Below, in pieces: positions 27,221 through 36,654 of a stretch of 39,843 nucleotides of DNA. This stretch comes from Stentor coeruleus (taxonomy: Eukaryota > Ciliophora > Heterotrichea > Heterotrichida > Stentoridae), in contig MPUH01000690.1 in the NCBI GenBank assembly GCA_001970955.1, forward strand, positions 1-39,843, given 5' to 3'. The stretch's first letter is position 1; each line of letters opens with the position of its first letter. The notes below the pieces were generated by a model. It ran no database searches. It saw only the letters and a program-made list of their open reading frames with translations, and had not been told where the DNA came from. A program made the position numbers and the translations under genes.

Positions 27221-27732
27221 GATGAAGATTTTGTTGATGAGAATACTGATTTTAATAAGGTTAAGGAGATAAAACAGAATGTATTTTGTATTCCAGAAAG
27301 GACTGAAATAGGAATGATGCTTTTGAGATGGATGATGAAGATAATGATAAAGTTACTGGGCCACTTATAAGTGATAAAAGGATTTTATGGTTTTTTATAT
27401 GTATATAGGAATGGAAATTTTATGAAAGAAGAAAGGGAATAGAACTTTAAATTATAAAGATTATAATAAACATCGTATTGATTTTATTGAAGAAGAACCG
27501 AAATATTTTCTGAATAAAGATCTATACTTGAAAATATTGATAGTCCAAGAAGAAGTATTGTGAGTAATTCTATAAAATAAAAAAAAATATAAGAGCTAGA
27601 GTTATACAATATGCTTATAGAAAGCATCTGAATAATAAATTTAATGGTCTTGATCCAAGTACTACAATAAAATCTATTGTTAAAATAAAAAGGCATTATA
27701 AGGTTTATAGGAAAATAAAATTGGATAAATAA
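27221..27732 (+). pseudogene. frame-broken gene with IQ motifs
   Basis: Coding-like peptides occur in successive frames: DEDFVDENTDFNKVKEIKQ (frame 2), DAFEMDDEDNDKVTGPLI (frame 1), GFYGFLYVYRNGNFMKEERE (frame 2), DYNKHRIDFIEEEPKYF (frame 3), RSILENIDSPRRSIVSNSIK (frame 2), and a final 54-codon frame-1 piece to TAA 27730-27732. The last piece has two IQ-like calmodulin-binding motifs, RARVIQYAYRKHL and KSIVKIKRHYKVYRK. Frame changes fall near 27314, 27390, 27440, 27516 and 27578, several at A or T runs. No 15- or 16-nt GT...AG intron fits. The start is not found. Either a decayed IQ-motif gene or a functional gene damaged by sequencing errors close to contig ends. Confidence 0.6.
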
Positions 27733-28126
27733 AACTTAGCATCAATTTCAATACAAAAACATTTAAAATACATTCGGTCAAGATGATTTACAATGATATA
27801 ATAGATTTTTTTATACTTATACAAAGGTGGTATAAGTCTTATAAGCATTAGAAAATAAACTGTATTTATTTAAAAATTGATATACATATATCCAATATTC
27901 TTTTATTTTTAAAGTAAATCATAACTTCNTTTAGGCTATTTTTTAAGTATAAAATAAACTGTATTTATTTAAAAATTGATATACATATATCCAATATTCT
28001 TTTATTTTTAAAGTAAATCATAACTTCCATCCTTTCACCCTTAANAAGTAAATCATAACTTCCATCCTTTCACCCTTAAACTTCTTCCTACCACTTACAT
28101 AAAAAAAATCAAAATCAAACAACTAA
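27733..28126. other. spacer containing two assembly joins
   Basis: No gene. It contains single N bases at 27929 and 28045, each next to duplicated sequence, and a G-poor end towards 28126 (the 3' flank of RPN8). Confidence 0.7.
27852..28079. repeat. direct repeats flanking N bases (probable assembly artefact)
   Basis: 27852-27928 recurs exactly at 27951-28027 (77 nt), with the N at 27929 directly after the first copy. 28011-28044 recurs at 28046-28079 (34 nt) with the N at 28045 between. Both fit contig ends that overlap but were joined with an N instead of being merged. Confidence 0.9.
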
Positions 28127-28957
28127 CTACGCTTTAGACTTATTGTTTATTAACGAATGCAAAGATAAAACACTTCTTGTTATACTAGCAAGATACAATG
28201 CTAAATAAGTATTATTCTGGTTTACAGCAAATTCCTGTGACAAACTATTTGTATCAGGTAAATGATTAAACGCTTCTTGTAATTTGAAAAAGATCTCATG
28301 GTTCACTTTTTCCCCATTCAAAACTGATTCAATATACTCTTGTATAGTTTGTATTCTTGTCAACATAGCTTTTAACGCGGCAATTTTATGTTGAGTTTCT
28401 GTTGCCAATGAAGTTGCAGCAACATCTCTAACATCTCTTAATAAATGTTCAACACCAACTTCTTCAGGTTCAGAACATCCTAATATTGTTGGAAGGTGTA
28501 AGAAATTTTTCACAATACTTCCTTCTTCATTTACTTCTTCTTTAGAAACATAAGCTTGAGCTGGAAGTTCTAAAGTTTCTGATGCTTGGATGTCTATTAC
28601 TACAAAGATTGGGTTGGTTTCATATTTTTTAAAGCTTTCGTTTATTTGGATGTCTGGAACTTTAACACCAGGACCACTGCTGTACCAGCCAACAATTTTT
28701 TCTCTGGCATTTATACGTTTAAACATACCAAACATAGTTTCGAGGTAGTTGTGGTCTAAAAACCATACTTTTGGATCTTGAGGATCTTCTTCAAATGGGA
28801 CTGCGAATGAATTGTTTATATCCAAGCGGCCTTTATAAGTTTCTCCGAGCAAAACCCCAACAACTCTCTTCTTTGTTTCTTTGGCTACACGGTGATAGTG
28901 ATCAACTACAGAAAGAAGAACTAGGGGATGAACGATGACCTCTTCGATTTTTTGCAT
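28127..28957 (-). CDS. RPN8: 26S proteasome regulatory subunit RPN8 (PSMD7)
   Basis: A 276-residue MPN-domain protein of the proteasome lid, where it pairs with RPN11. Signatures: VIVHPLVLLSVVDHYHRVAK, RVVGVLLGE, NSFAVPFEEDPQDPKVWFLD, INAREKIVGWYSSGPGVKV and NPIFVVIDIQ. The residues at the catalytic JAMM position read WYSSGP, so the zinc-binding histidines are absent, as in all RPN8 proteins: it is structural, and the active site belongs to RPN11. The C-terminal helices (TQHKIAALKAMLTRIQTIQE) form the lid bundle. It lacks the Lys-rich tail of animal PSMD7. The gene is divergent from the C2/coiled-coil gene across 109 bp. Confidence 0.97.
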   Translation of the reverse strand: MQKIEEVIVHPLVLLSVVDHYHRVAKETKKRVVGVLLGETYKGRLDINNSFAVPFEEDPQDPKVWFLDHNYLETMFGMFKRINAREKIVGWYSSGPGVKVPDIQINESFKKYETNPIFVVIDIQASETLELPAQAYVSKEEVNEEGSIVKNFLHLPTILGCSEPEEVGVEHLLRDVRDVAATSLATETQHKIAALKAMLTRIQTIQEYIESVLNGEKVNHEIFFKLQEAFNHLPDTNSLSQEFAVNQNNTYLALYLASITRSVLSLHSLINNKSKA

Positions 28958-29066
28958 TTTTTATAATGGGTATTTTTTTCTAAGCCCCAATCAGAAACTT
29001 TGTTTACCAAAAGCACAGACAACAAATTCTGTTATTCATATCATTCATATTTGAATTCAAATAAAA
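28958..29066. promoter_or_regulatory. 109-bp divergent promoter region
   Basis: It separates the starts of RPN8 (minus) and the coiled-coil gene (plus). It is AT-rich with no PACE-like or other known proteasome-gene element that I can recognise. Confidence 0.5.
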
Positions 29067-30290
29067 ATGACTTTACTAGAAGCTAGACTAGTAAGAATAG
29101 ATATCCCAGAATATACCAATATAACATGTTCTCTATACAGCAACACAAGTAAAATCGGTATTCTCTCATCATCAGATTATAACAACTCAGATAACTGTTT
29201 ATTAATCCCAATGATAGGCAATCTTAAAGTCCTAGTTTTTTCTAATACCTTTCCTATAGGGTCTGTAACTTTTCCTTTTACCCTTTTAAATGAAAGTGCT
29301 TGTCTTTGGCTACCAATAATCCCAACAGGTTCTCCAGATTATATAGATACCTTACCTGAAGAACTGAATTCTCCAAAAATCCTCATGTATTTCGAGAAAA
29401 AACAAACTGAAGAGTCAATTGAAAAAAGTGATGAATTAACAGAAACTAAAGAAAAACTGCAAACTTTAACCCAATTTTATCAGAACTTTTTACAAACAAC
29501 AAAATCCCGAGAATTAGATTTGATAAAATCATTAGAAGATAAAGAGATGGAAATCCAAGACTATATACAACAGCTAAGCAAAGCGCAAAATCGTATTTTC
29601 AACCTTTTAGCAGAAAAAAAACACTTGGCTGAGTCTCTTTCAAGTATCGAAGTTGAAATGTCATATGAAAACACTGGAGAACTTAAAGAGGAACTTGAAA
29701 TAACTCGTCAAGAGCTTATAAAATCAGAATCTCTCAATGAACAATTATTAAAAAGACTAGAAGAACTGTCTGGAGAATGGAATTATCTTGAAGAAGAATC
29801 AAAGCATTATAAAGAATCTGAACTTTTAAGCCAGATTACCCAACTGAAACATGAAATCGACTTTAAAAACCGAGAAATTTCTTTAATGAAATCATTAAAC
29901 ACCCCAATTCTCAATGAAATTTCTAACAAAAAAACTTTATATGATAAACAAATAGAACTTTCAGACTCAATAAAATATTCAAAACCTCAGAAATTATCAA
30001 GTTCAGCAAGTACTGATATTATACAAAACAATTCTTTTATAGCTGAGAGTTTTAATGCATCAATGATATTTGAAGATGAGAATATTGTTCATAATAATAT
30101 TTATTCACATCCTTGCTCTAGAGGATTATCTCCTGGGGTTAAGGATATTAAAAAAAACCCTGAACCTGATAAGAATATTAGAGGGTCATTTAGATGTCCA
30201 ACAATATCAAGTCAGAATAAATCTCGTTATGTGCCTATTGTAACTTCAAGAAGAATGAATCAGTCTGTTGAAAGAAGAACAGCAAAATAA
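29067..30290 (+). CDS. C2-like N-terminus plus coiled-coil protein
   Basis: A 407-residue protein. Residues 1-110 look like a small beta-sandwich (LEARLVRIDIPEYTNITCSL, NLKVLVFSNTFPIGSVTF), reminiscent of the C2-like domains at the start of some ciliary and centrosomal coiled-coil proteins. Residues about 125-290 are continuous coiled coil (ELTETKEKLQTLTQFYQNFL, LKEELEITRQELIKSESLNE). The C-terminus is disordered and basic, ending VTSRRMNQSVERRTAK. There is no membrane segment or catalytic motif. A structural or basal-body role is inference from shape only. Confidence 0.8.
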   Translation: MTLLEARLVRIDIPEYTNITCSLYSNTSKIGILSSSDYNNSDNCLLIPMIGNLKVLVFSNTFPIGSVTFPFTLLNESACLWLPIIPTGSPDYIDTLPEELNSPKILMYFEKKQTEESIEKSDELTETKEKLQTLTQFYQNFLQTTKSRELDLIKSLEDKEMEIQDYIQQLSKAQNRIFNLLAEKKHLAESLSSIEVEMSYENTGELKEELEITRQELIKSESLNEQLLKRLEELSGEWNYLEEESKHYKESELLSQITQLKHEIDFKNREISLMKSLNTPILNEISNKKTLYDKQIELSDSIKYSKPQKLSSSASTDIIQNNSFIAESFNASMIFEDENIVHNNIYSHPCSRGLSPGVKDIKKNPEPDKNIRGSFRCPTISSQNKSRYVPIVTSRRMNQSVERRTAK

Positions 30291-30724
30291 TATGTATATA
30301 AAAGAAGAATTTTTTTTAATTGTAGATAAGATATTAGAGTATATGAAATTTAGTGGGTTATGTGGGAAATTTAGGAAGGTTATTATACAAGACTTACTAA
30401 AAAATGGTTTACAAGCATTAGTTTTTTTTTGCTTCCTAACACAAAAAACCAAATTTCCAACAATTCCTACCACATTTCCATATACCAACCACCAAACTTA
30501 GTATATTTCCATAATAAATCCACTAATCATAAACTTAAAACAAAAATCCCTTTTTACAAATCAAATACTCAAAATAATAAAATTTATTAACAACAGTCTC
30601 ATCACCATAGAAAAAAACCTTACAAACCAAACTAAACTATTTTATCATACAATTAAAAAAACCAATATCTTTAAAACAATCTAAATACCCTATTCATTAT
30701 AATGACTTGCCTACGTCAAAATAA
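30291..30724. other. spacer with a sharp strand-composition switch
   Basis: The plus strand is G-rich up to about 30425, then nearly G-free: only three G (30501, 30596, 30610) between 30432 and 30703. It separates two plus-strand genes. A small open frame over 30268-30501 overlaps the upstream gene and has no protein-like features. Confidence 0.7.
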
Positions 30725-31975
30725 ATGAAAGACGTGGCTGTCCAGACTCAGTCTGAAAGTACTGTAGGCCCTCGTGTGCTGGCTAAGACCCCTTTGCCCG
30801 AATACGAGTTTCCACAAATTCTATACAAAGCACACACTGTCCTCTGGCTTCAGGCAGCAATTCTGGTCATCACATTTGTAAGTCTTACAAGAGACGATTC
30901 AAATCCTTTCATTAACACCAAAGCTGGTATGACAGCATCATTTATTCTTTTTACCTTTATATCAGCTGTTCACCTTCCTAATTCCCCTTATCTTTCTCGT
31001 CCACACCCTGTATTTTGGAGGATACTTCAAGGGATATCATTTTGTTATTTAGCCTTTCTTACTTATATTTTGTATCAAAATTTAGAGGACTCTAGAAAGT
31101 TCTTCTCTTTATTTGATTCAAACCTAGGAAAACCTTTACCAGAAAAAAGTTATGCAGCAAATTGTGAAGTTTTCACACCAAACCATCCAGAATCATATTT
31201 CGCTAATATTAAAGACTGTATTTTTGATGTTTATATTCCTTGTCATGCTTTAGGTTGGTGGTTCAAGATGATTATTGTTAGAGATGTTAAACTATGTGCA
31301 TTTTTAAGTGTGTTATTTGAGTTTATGGAAATCACTTTAAGACATCAATTACCGAATTTCTATGAATGTTGGTGGGATAGTCTTATACTTGATGTGATTA
31401 TTTGCAATGGAGGGGGGATTTTTCTTGGTTGGCTTACCTGCCGAGCTTTTGAAATGAAAGAGTATTACTGGGGAATGGGAGGTGATCCAAGGACTGAAAA
31501 CGAAAGATTTAGTGCTTTATCACGTTCAGCAATACAGTTAACCCCATATTCATGGTCAGTATACAAATGGGAAATGTTTTCATCAAGTAAAAACTTTGTC
31601 ACAACTCTTTGGTATATTGTTTTTGTGAATTTAGTTGACCTTAGTAATTTTTACCTCAAATTCATACTTTGGATCCCATCAAATCATTCATTACTTTTGT
31701 ATAGAGTTTTATTTTGGGCAACACTTGCTATAGCTTCAACTAGAGAATATTATGAATATGTATCTTCAGGGTTTAAGTTAAGACTTGGAACACATTGTTG
31801 GATAGCACATCTTATTATTGCTGTTGAATGGCTTATTGTGTTTAAAAACTCAGGAGGGATATTTAATAATGTCATGCCAATGTGGCTTCAGTATGCATGG
31901 AGTCTTATTGCTGGATTTCTTATAGCTGCTGCTTTGTGCTTGTTCTATAAAGATTTAAGCAAAAAGAGTAAATAA
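30725..31975 (+). CDS. phosphatidylserine synthase (base-exchange type)
   Basis: A 416-residue multi-pass ER membrane enzyme of the PSS family (animal PTDSS1/2), which makes phosphatidylserine by exchanging the head group of phosphatidylcholine or phosphatidylethanolamine for serine, in a calcium-dependent reaction. Signatures: RPHPVFWRILQGISFCYL, VYIPCHALGWWFKMIIVRD, FEFMEITLRHQLPNFYECWW, DSLILDVIICNGGGIFLG and TCRAFEMKEYYWGM, all typical of the catalytic half. About eight to ten membrane segments are visible. The N-terminus (MKDVAVQTQSES) is soluble. The ATG at 30725 is the first in frame after a G-poor leader, and the length is slightly shorter than the human enzymes. Which head group it prefers cannot be read from the sequence. 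Confidence 0.95.
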   Translation: MKDVAVQTQSESTVGPRVLAKTPLPEYEFPQILYKAHTVLWLQAAILVITFVSLTRDDSNPFINTKAGMTASFILFTFISAVHLPNSPYLSRPHPVFWRILQGISFCYLAFLTYILYQNLEDSRKFFSLFDSNLGKPLPEKSYAANCEVFTPNHPESYFANIKDCIFDVYIPCHALGWWFKMIIVRDVKLCAFLSVLFEFMEITLRHQLPNFYECWWDSLILDVIICNGGGIFLGWLTCRAFEMKEYYWGMGGDPRTENERFSALSRSAIQLTPYSWSVYKWEMFSSSKNFVTTLWYIVFVNLVDLSNFYLKFILWIPSNHSLLLYRVLFWATLAIASTREYYEYVSSGFKLRLGTHCWIAHLIIAVEWLIVFKNSGGIFNNVMPMWLQYAWSLIAGFLIAAALCLFYKDLSKKSK

Positions 31976-33224
31976 TAGATAAGGAGATTATTGTTTTTAG
32001 ATTAAAGATTTAATGGGATTAGTTTTTTTAAGATTTGTTTGATTGGGTTGAAAAAAGTTTTAGTGTTTTTTTTATTTTTCAGGATATTTTAAGCGGAATA
32101 AATTTTTTTTACTAGCCGCAGAATGAATTAAATAAAAAATAAATTTCAAGATTTAGTTGGAAAGAGGAAAGTGTATTGAGAATAATAAAATTAATATAAA
32201 CTTTTTTGGTTAAACTTGGAATTAAATAACAATTGTATTTATAGTTTAAGTTAATTTTTATAATAATGGAAGCACAGATTAAGGTCATCGAAAACAGATG
32301 ATTGATTATGATTAAACTTTTTTAGCACTAAATTAATCAAGTTTGATTTCAAAGATTCAAAAGTTTCCAATCTATGCTTTTGTTTTGAAAAAGCTGTAAT
32401 TAACCATGACACACAAACTTGTCTAAAATAAGGCTATGCCAGAAATAGGACTGGGGGTAAATGACATGAAATTTACCACTCGAAGATTTTTTACCCGTCT
32501 CCCTTAGTAGTAGATTTAGTTTGAAAAATACTTGATTTTTTAATCAAAAGTTATCCTGGTGGCATTTGATTTTTTTTTTAACTAATCAAAGCCAAAAAAA
32601 CACTTTCTTTCTTTGGATATGTCGTTAATATAATAAATTTATCTCTTATGTTCTATCAAAGTGCATGTCTTCTAAGACAATATCTAAATTTCGCAAAAAT
32701 TAGGAAGTCACATCACACAGGATAATTCTGAGTTTAAATCAAAAGCTCCAAATCTTACATGTTTTCAAGCAACATACTTCTAGTTATAACTAAAATTACA
32801 TCAGAGGATAACTAAAGCGAAAAATATCATAATGACTCAAAAGCCTATAGAATTGAATATAGTGAGAGATTATATAAAAGTTCTATTTAGTAATAGCTTA
32901 TATTAAATTGTTCAGAAAATACATCAGATTGTAAATTTGTCTTCAAGTTTCAGAAGAACGAAAGATTTACTCATCAAAAAAATATTACAAGCTACCATTT
33001 ATATCAAAGGTATATAATCATTTTGATAGATATGGGTAAAAAAGACATATAAATGATAAAATTTTTGATAAGAAAACAATCTAAATGGGATTCTAAAAAA
33101 ACCCTTCAATAAGTAGTTATAAAATCGAAGAAAAAAAATTAGCTAATTTTTTTTTATAGACAATTTTCTATATAAATTGAATAAATCACTAATTTTTATT
33201 GAAATCTGATGAGTTTTTAATAAA
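31976..33224. other. 1.25-kb spacer with a GC-richer structured patch
   Basis: No supported gene. At 32440-32510 a GC-richer patch holds two mutually exclusive hairpins. An open frame of 24 codons at 32832-32906 (MTQKPIELNIVRDY...) and another at about 32897-33050 in a different frame look protein-like, but are short and cannot be joined by a local-type intron. Confidence 0.5.
32455..32496. repeat. competing hairpins
   Basis: GGTAAAT (32456-32462) pairs with ATTTACC (32471-32477) over an 8-nt loop. The overlapping GGGTAAA (32455-32461) can instead pair with TTTACCC (32490-32496). The same segment cannot do both. Strand is unknown. Confidence 0.5.
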
Positions 33225-34439
33225 ATGCTGTATGTATTATTATTTGTTTCTCTTGCTTTGGGAAAGATTTCTATAGACATTTCCAAAGTTAAAAGACCAG
33301 AAAATCTACAAGGATCAAGTTCATCACTTTACAACTACAAAGAGGTGATATTTTTGTAGGTTTATTATACTGGGAATTTAACTATTGGAACACCACCACA
33401 AAATTTCTCATTAATAATAGATACTGGAAGCTCAGTAATTATCACATAGTATCTATGGATTGAAAGTAGTTCATGTGTGCTTTGTGTATCATTCCCACAT
33501 AAGTTTAATAGTCAAGTATCATCGACTTTTGAGAATAAAAACATAAAAAAAACTTTTCAGGTATATCTTATTTAGTATGGAGGAGGAGAAGTAGTTGTGG
33601 GAAATCTTAGTAAAGATATCGTTAGTATAGGAGATGGTAATACAAAGATATCTTGCAAATCATATTTTGTCTTAGCTTACCAAGTAAGTGAATTCAATGT
33701 TCAAATTTACGATGGAATCCTAGGTCTTGGATTTAAAGGTTTAAGTGATGATTATCCAACTTTAATGGATTCTTTGAAAAGCAGTGGAATTATTGACCAA
33801 CGTATTTTTGCTATGTATTTGAATCGAGTTGGAGTTATATTTGGTCCTGAAGGATATGGGACAAAACCATCAAATTTAGAAATAGGTGGATATAGTCTTG
33901 CTGAATATAGTTATAATAATACCTTTGCTGTTACTGTTGATATAGATACTTCACCAGGATATTGGCAAGCAGAAATATATAAAATCAAATTAGGTTCTTT
34001 TAAAACTAGTTTACCATTAGTGATATTTGATTCAGGAACAACTTTAATTGGCATTCCACTTGATAAATTTGTAGAAATATCAGAATTTCTTAGTACTTAT
34101 GGATGCACATTAAATATTTATAATGAAATAGGATGCTCATGCTTTGTTGCTTCAACGTTTTATTTTGAATTTTATATGAACTCTGTGATTTTAGAAATCC
34201 CAACTGAGAATTTGTGGTATAATACACAAGGGCTTTGCTATTTGCTTGCTTCTCCTATGAATACCAATTTCTGGATAATTGGTGAAGTATTTTTGCAAAA
34301 TTATTATACTGTTTATGACTTGGATAATAAACAAATAAAATTCGCCCCGGTATATGCTAATTTGACATCAACTTATGAAGATTCTTGGGGACAAAAGCTG
34401 GTAATTAGCTTTATTACTATGCTTATAGTTAGTTTATAG
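33225..34439 (+). CDS. pepsin-type aspartyl protease, four exons
   Basis: Exons 33225-33344, 33360-33434, 33450-33560 and 33576-34439 joined across three 15-nt introns give 389 residues. A signal peptide (MLYVLLFVSLALG) is followed by a short propeptide and the A1 peptidase fold. The first catalytic motif is IIDTGSS, followed by YLWI; the flap tyrosine is in QYGGGEVVVG; the second catalytic motif is VIFDSGTTLIGIP. Both aspartates are present, so an active acid protease is expected, most likely in food vacuoles or lysosomes. The C-terminus (VISFITMLIVSL) is hydrophobic and may be a membrane or GPI anchor. Without splicing only the part from GTG 33597 onward, lacking the first aspartate, would be seen. 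Confidence 0.95.
33345..33359 (+). other. 15-nt intron 1 of the protease gene
   Basis: GTGATATTTTTGTAG, phase 0. Read through, its last codon is an in-frame TAG. It joins NYKE to VYYTGNLTIGTPP. Confidence 0.93.
33435..33449 (+). other. 15-nt intron 2 of the protease gene
   Basis: GTAATTATCACATAG, phase 0, directly after the catalytic DTGSS. The last codon is an in-frame TAG. Removal gives DTGSSYLWI, the family pattern. Confidence 0.96.
33561..33575 (+). other. 15-nt intron 3 of the protease gene
   Basis: GTATATCTTATTTAG, phase 0, ending in an in-frame TAG. Removal joins TFQ to YGGGEVVVG, restoring the flap tyrosine region. Confidence 0.94.
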
Positions 34440-34910
34440 TTAAAATTAGTTTGTTTAGAGATAATGAAATTGTGTATAAGTGGATATTTTTATTGTTGCT
34501 GATGATGAATTATGAGTTGTGGTTGATTTGATTAGAAAATTAGTTTATATTGATTTATTTGAAAATTATTTAGGTGTGAAGATTTTTTGAAATGCATTAA
34601 AATATATTAAGACATGCTATTTAAGTAGTATTTTTGATTAATACTAAGAATATCTTTGATTTTAAATGTAATTATAAAAGTATATAGGCTATTTCACTAA
34701 ATAAGATTTATAAATTTAAGTTTGTATAAAAAATATTATATATCTTTTATCTAGAAATAATAAGTAACTATTAACTAACTCATGTTTAAGCGTTTTTAAT
34801 TATAGCATTTATATAACTTTAAATATTAACTCTTTTATCACCGTGAAGTTTTTAATACTCACATAAGAGAAATATTTTATTTATCTATTAAATTGTAATC
34901 CATCTAAGTT
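34440..34910. other. spacer between convergent genes
   Basis: AT-rich, G-rich on the plus strand at its left end, with stops in all frames; nothing else seen. Confidence 0.5.
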
Positions 34911-35696
34911 TTACTGTTTTTTCATCATACAATGTACTATTTTCTCACATGTTGTTATTTTATTATCAATAGCAATTTTTGATACTTCTTCAAGAGATGA
35001 AGACAAATGTCTATAATTATTAACAAAACTCATGATTGTATTTTCTTTCAATGTAATTTCATCAATAAACTTATTTAAAAGCCCATCCGCTTGATGAAGA
35101 TATTTTTTTCTTTTCATCAAAAGTTTGTTTTTATTGACATGTTCTTTGCTAAGTTTTTTCTTTATACATTCAGACAAATCCCTATAAGTATTTTTTTTAA
35201 TATAAATTTCATGATATTTAGATAGCGTTTTAGCATATTCATTCCAATCTTTTATCAATTCACATTCTGTCTTATCTACTGAAATAAAAGGACAGGATTT
35301 GAGAATTCTGACATTTTTACAACATGAAAGTATGGTTACAAAAATTACAACTAACCCAATCGAAAAATTGTATTCCTGAATACAAATCTTATGTAAACTA
35401 TGTGTTAAATATCCTTCAGCATTTGAATATTGTATATAGTCTTTTAGAAAATCTTCTAGTTTTTTGGTAAAATATGTACTTAAAGTCTTTTTACTGTCAA
35501 GTTTTAAAAAACTCAAACGCACATTTAATAGTTTTATAGGTTCATCTGGCATTTTAAACTTAAAGCATGATGTTGAATATTGAGTACATTGAGCTTCAAA
35601 TCTAGTCTTAATAATATTTATGAAATTTGTAGCTTTTTCATCTATTTCATCAATTCTTTTAGCCTTCCCATTAAGCTTAAAACCTCCACAGCCCAT
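34911..35696 (-). CDS. MGCGG-type N-myristoylated protein, unknown function
   Basis: The start at 35694-35696 gives 261 residues beginning MGCGGFKLNGKAKRID; a Met 21 codons upstream is also in frame, but the myristoylation and palmitoylation signal makes the inner Met the better start. The protein is mostly helical and very Lys-rich. A hydrophobic stretch near the middle (FSIGLVVIFVTILSCC) may be buried or membrane-associated. Cysteines are frequent. The C-terminus ends IVHCMMKKQ. No family is recognised; the helical profile could fit a BAR-like or signalling adaptor, without support from motifs. Confidence 0.7.
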   Translation of the reverse strand: MGCGGFKLNGKAKRIDEIDEKATNFINIIKTRFEAQCTQYSTSCFKFKMPDEPIKLLNVRLSFLKLDSKKTLSTYFTKKLEDFLKDYIQYSNAEGYLTHSLHKICIQEYNFSIGLVVIFVTILSCCKNVRILKSCPFISVDKTECELIKDWNEYAKTLSKYHEIYIKKNTYRDLSECIKKKLSKEHVNKNKLLMKRKKYLHQADGLLNKFIDEITLKENTIMSFVNNYRHLSSSLEEVSKIAIDNKITTCEKIVHCMMKKQ

Positions 35697-36654
35697 AGTT
35701 TTATTATATAATACTGTCAAACGGCCATTTAATCTAAAAATTAGAGTACGTTTCTGCATATATATTTGAATGTATTTTATAATAATTCTAAGTTAATTAT
35801 GGTGTTTAAGAATTATAAACTAAATGATTTTTCTATGGAAGATTTAGTAGTTGCTTTATAAAGTGATGTTTTGAGCTGAGATACGGCTGTTGAGATATTT
35901 TTTATAACGTGATTTTTTTTTTCAATGGAATTTCTAATTCTTGTATGATGATTTTTTTTTACTTTCATTAGAAAATCTATTTTATAGCGAAAAGATACCT
36001 TGGTAGTTTATGTGATAAGCTTTTTTTTAATCAATGATAGGGGTTAAGATAGTTTAGATGGGCTTAGGTTGCTTTCAGATTGATATTGAAGAGGTTTATG
36101 GTAAATTTCGATATTGAAATTTTAGGATGGGCTTATGGTGTATTGAATTTTTTGGCTTAGTAAAGAAGATAAAGTTTTCATATAATCTGTTTATAAGAAG
36201 ATTTACAACTAAAAGGAAAAAAGCTGAAAAAGCAGACTATGATATTTTTTTTGAAATGGTTTATGCTGATGTTTTAAGCTAAGAGCTCTTTTTCATAGCA
36301 CCTAAATCTACTGATTGCGAATTTTATATACAGAAAAGATTGAAGGCAATATAAAAATATGATTTTTTAATTAGCTGGGCTAGAAAATAAAAAATTCATA
36401 TAGGAATTTTATTCAGAGTATACAAACATCCAAGCTAGATTTGTATTTTACTCTAACAAAATATCCCAAAAGTGTACTTTTATAGCCCTACCTCATAATT
36501 TTTATATTATTTCATGACACCACTCATAAATCTTGACCTTTAAAAACTCAATCTAAAAATCACATAAAAAAATCAAAACCCCAAAAACTATACCTTTATA
36601 TTAACCATAATACTAGAAATGAGCATAATAATATAGTATATACCAAAAAACAAT
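35697..36654. other. divergent spacer of about 1 kb
   Basis: No supported gene. The left part (35700-36180) is G-rich on the plus strand; the right part (36430-36650) is C-rich and G-poor, as before other plus genes. Short coding-like pieces with stops occur (MVNFDIEILGWAYGVLN near 36100; APKSTDCEFYIQKRLKAI near 36300), which may be remnants of a decayed gene. Confidence 0.5.

Noticed and set aside
30268-30501. 77-codon ORF after the C2/coiled-coil gene
   Set aside because: It overlaps the end of that gene in another frame and then runs through a G-free stretch; its sequence is not protein-like.
32832-33050. Short coding-like frames before the protease gene (MTQKPIELNIVRDY and following)
   Set aside because: They are in different frames, and joining them would need a 26-nt intron unlike any other here. 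No similarity recognised.
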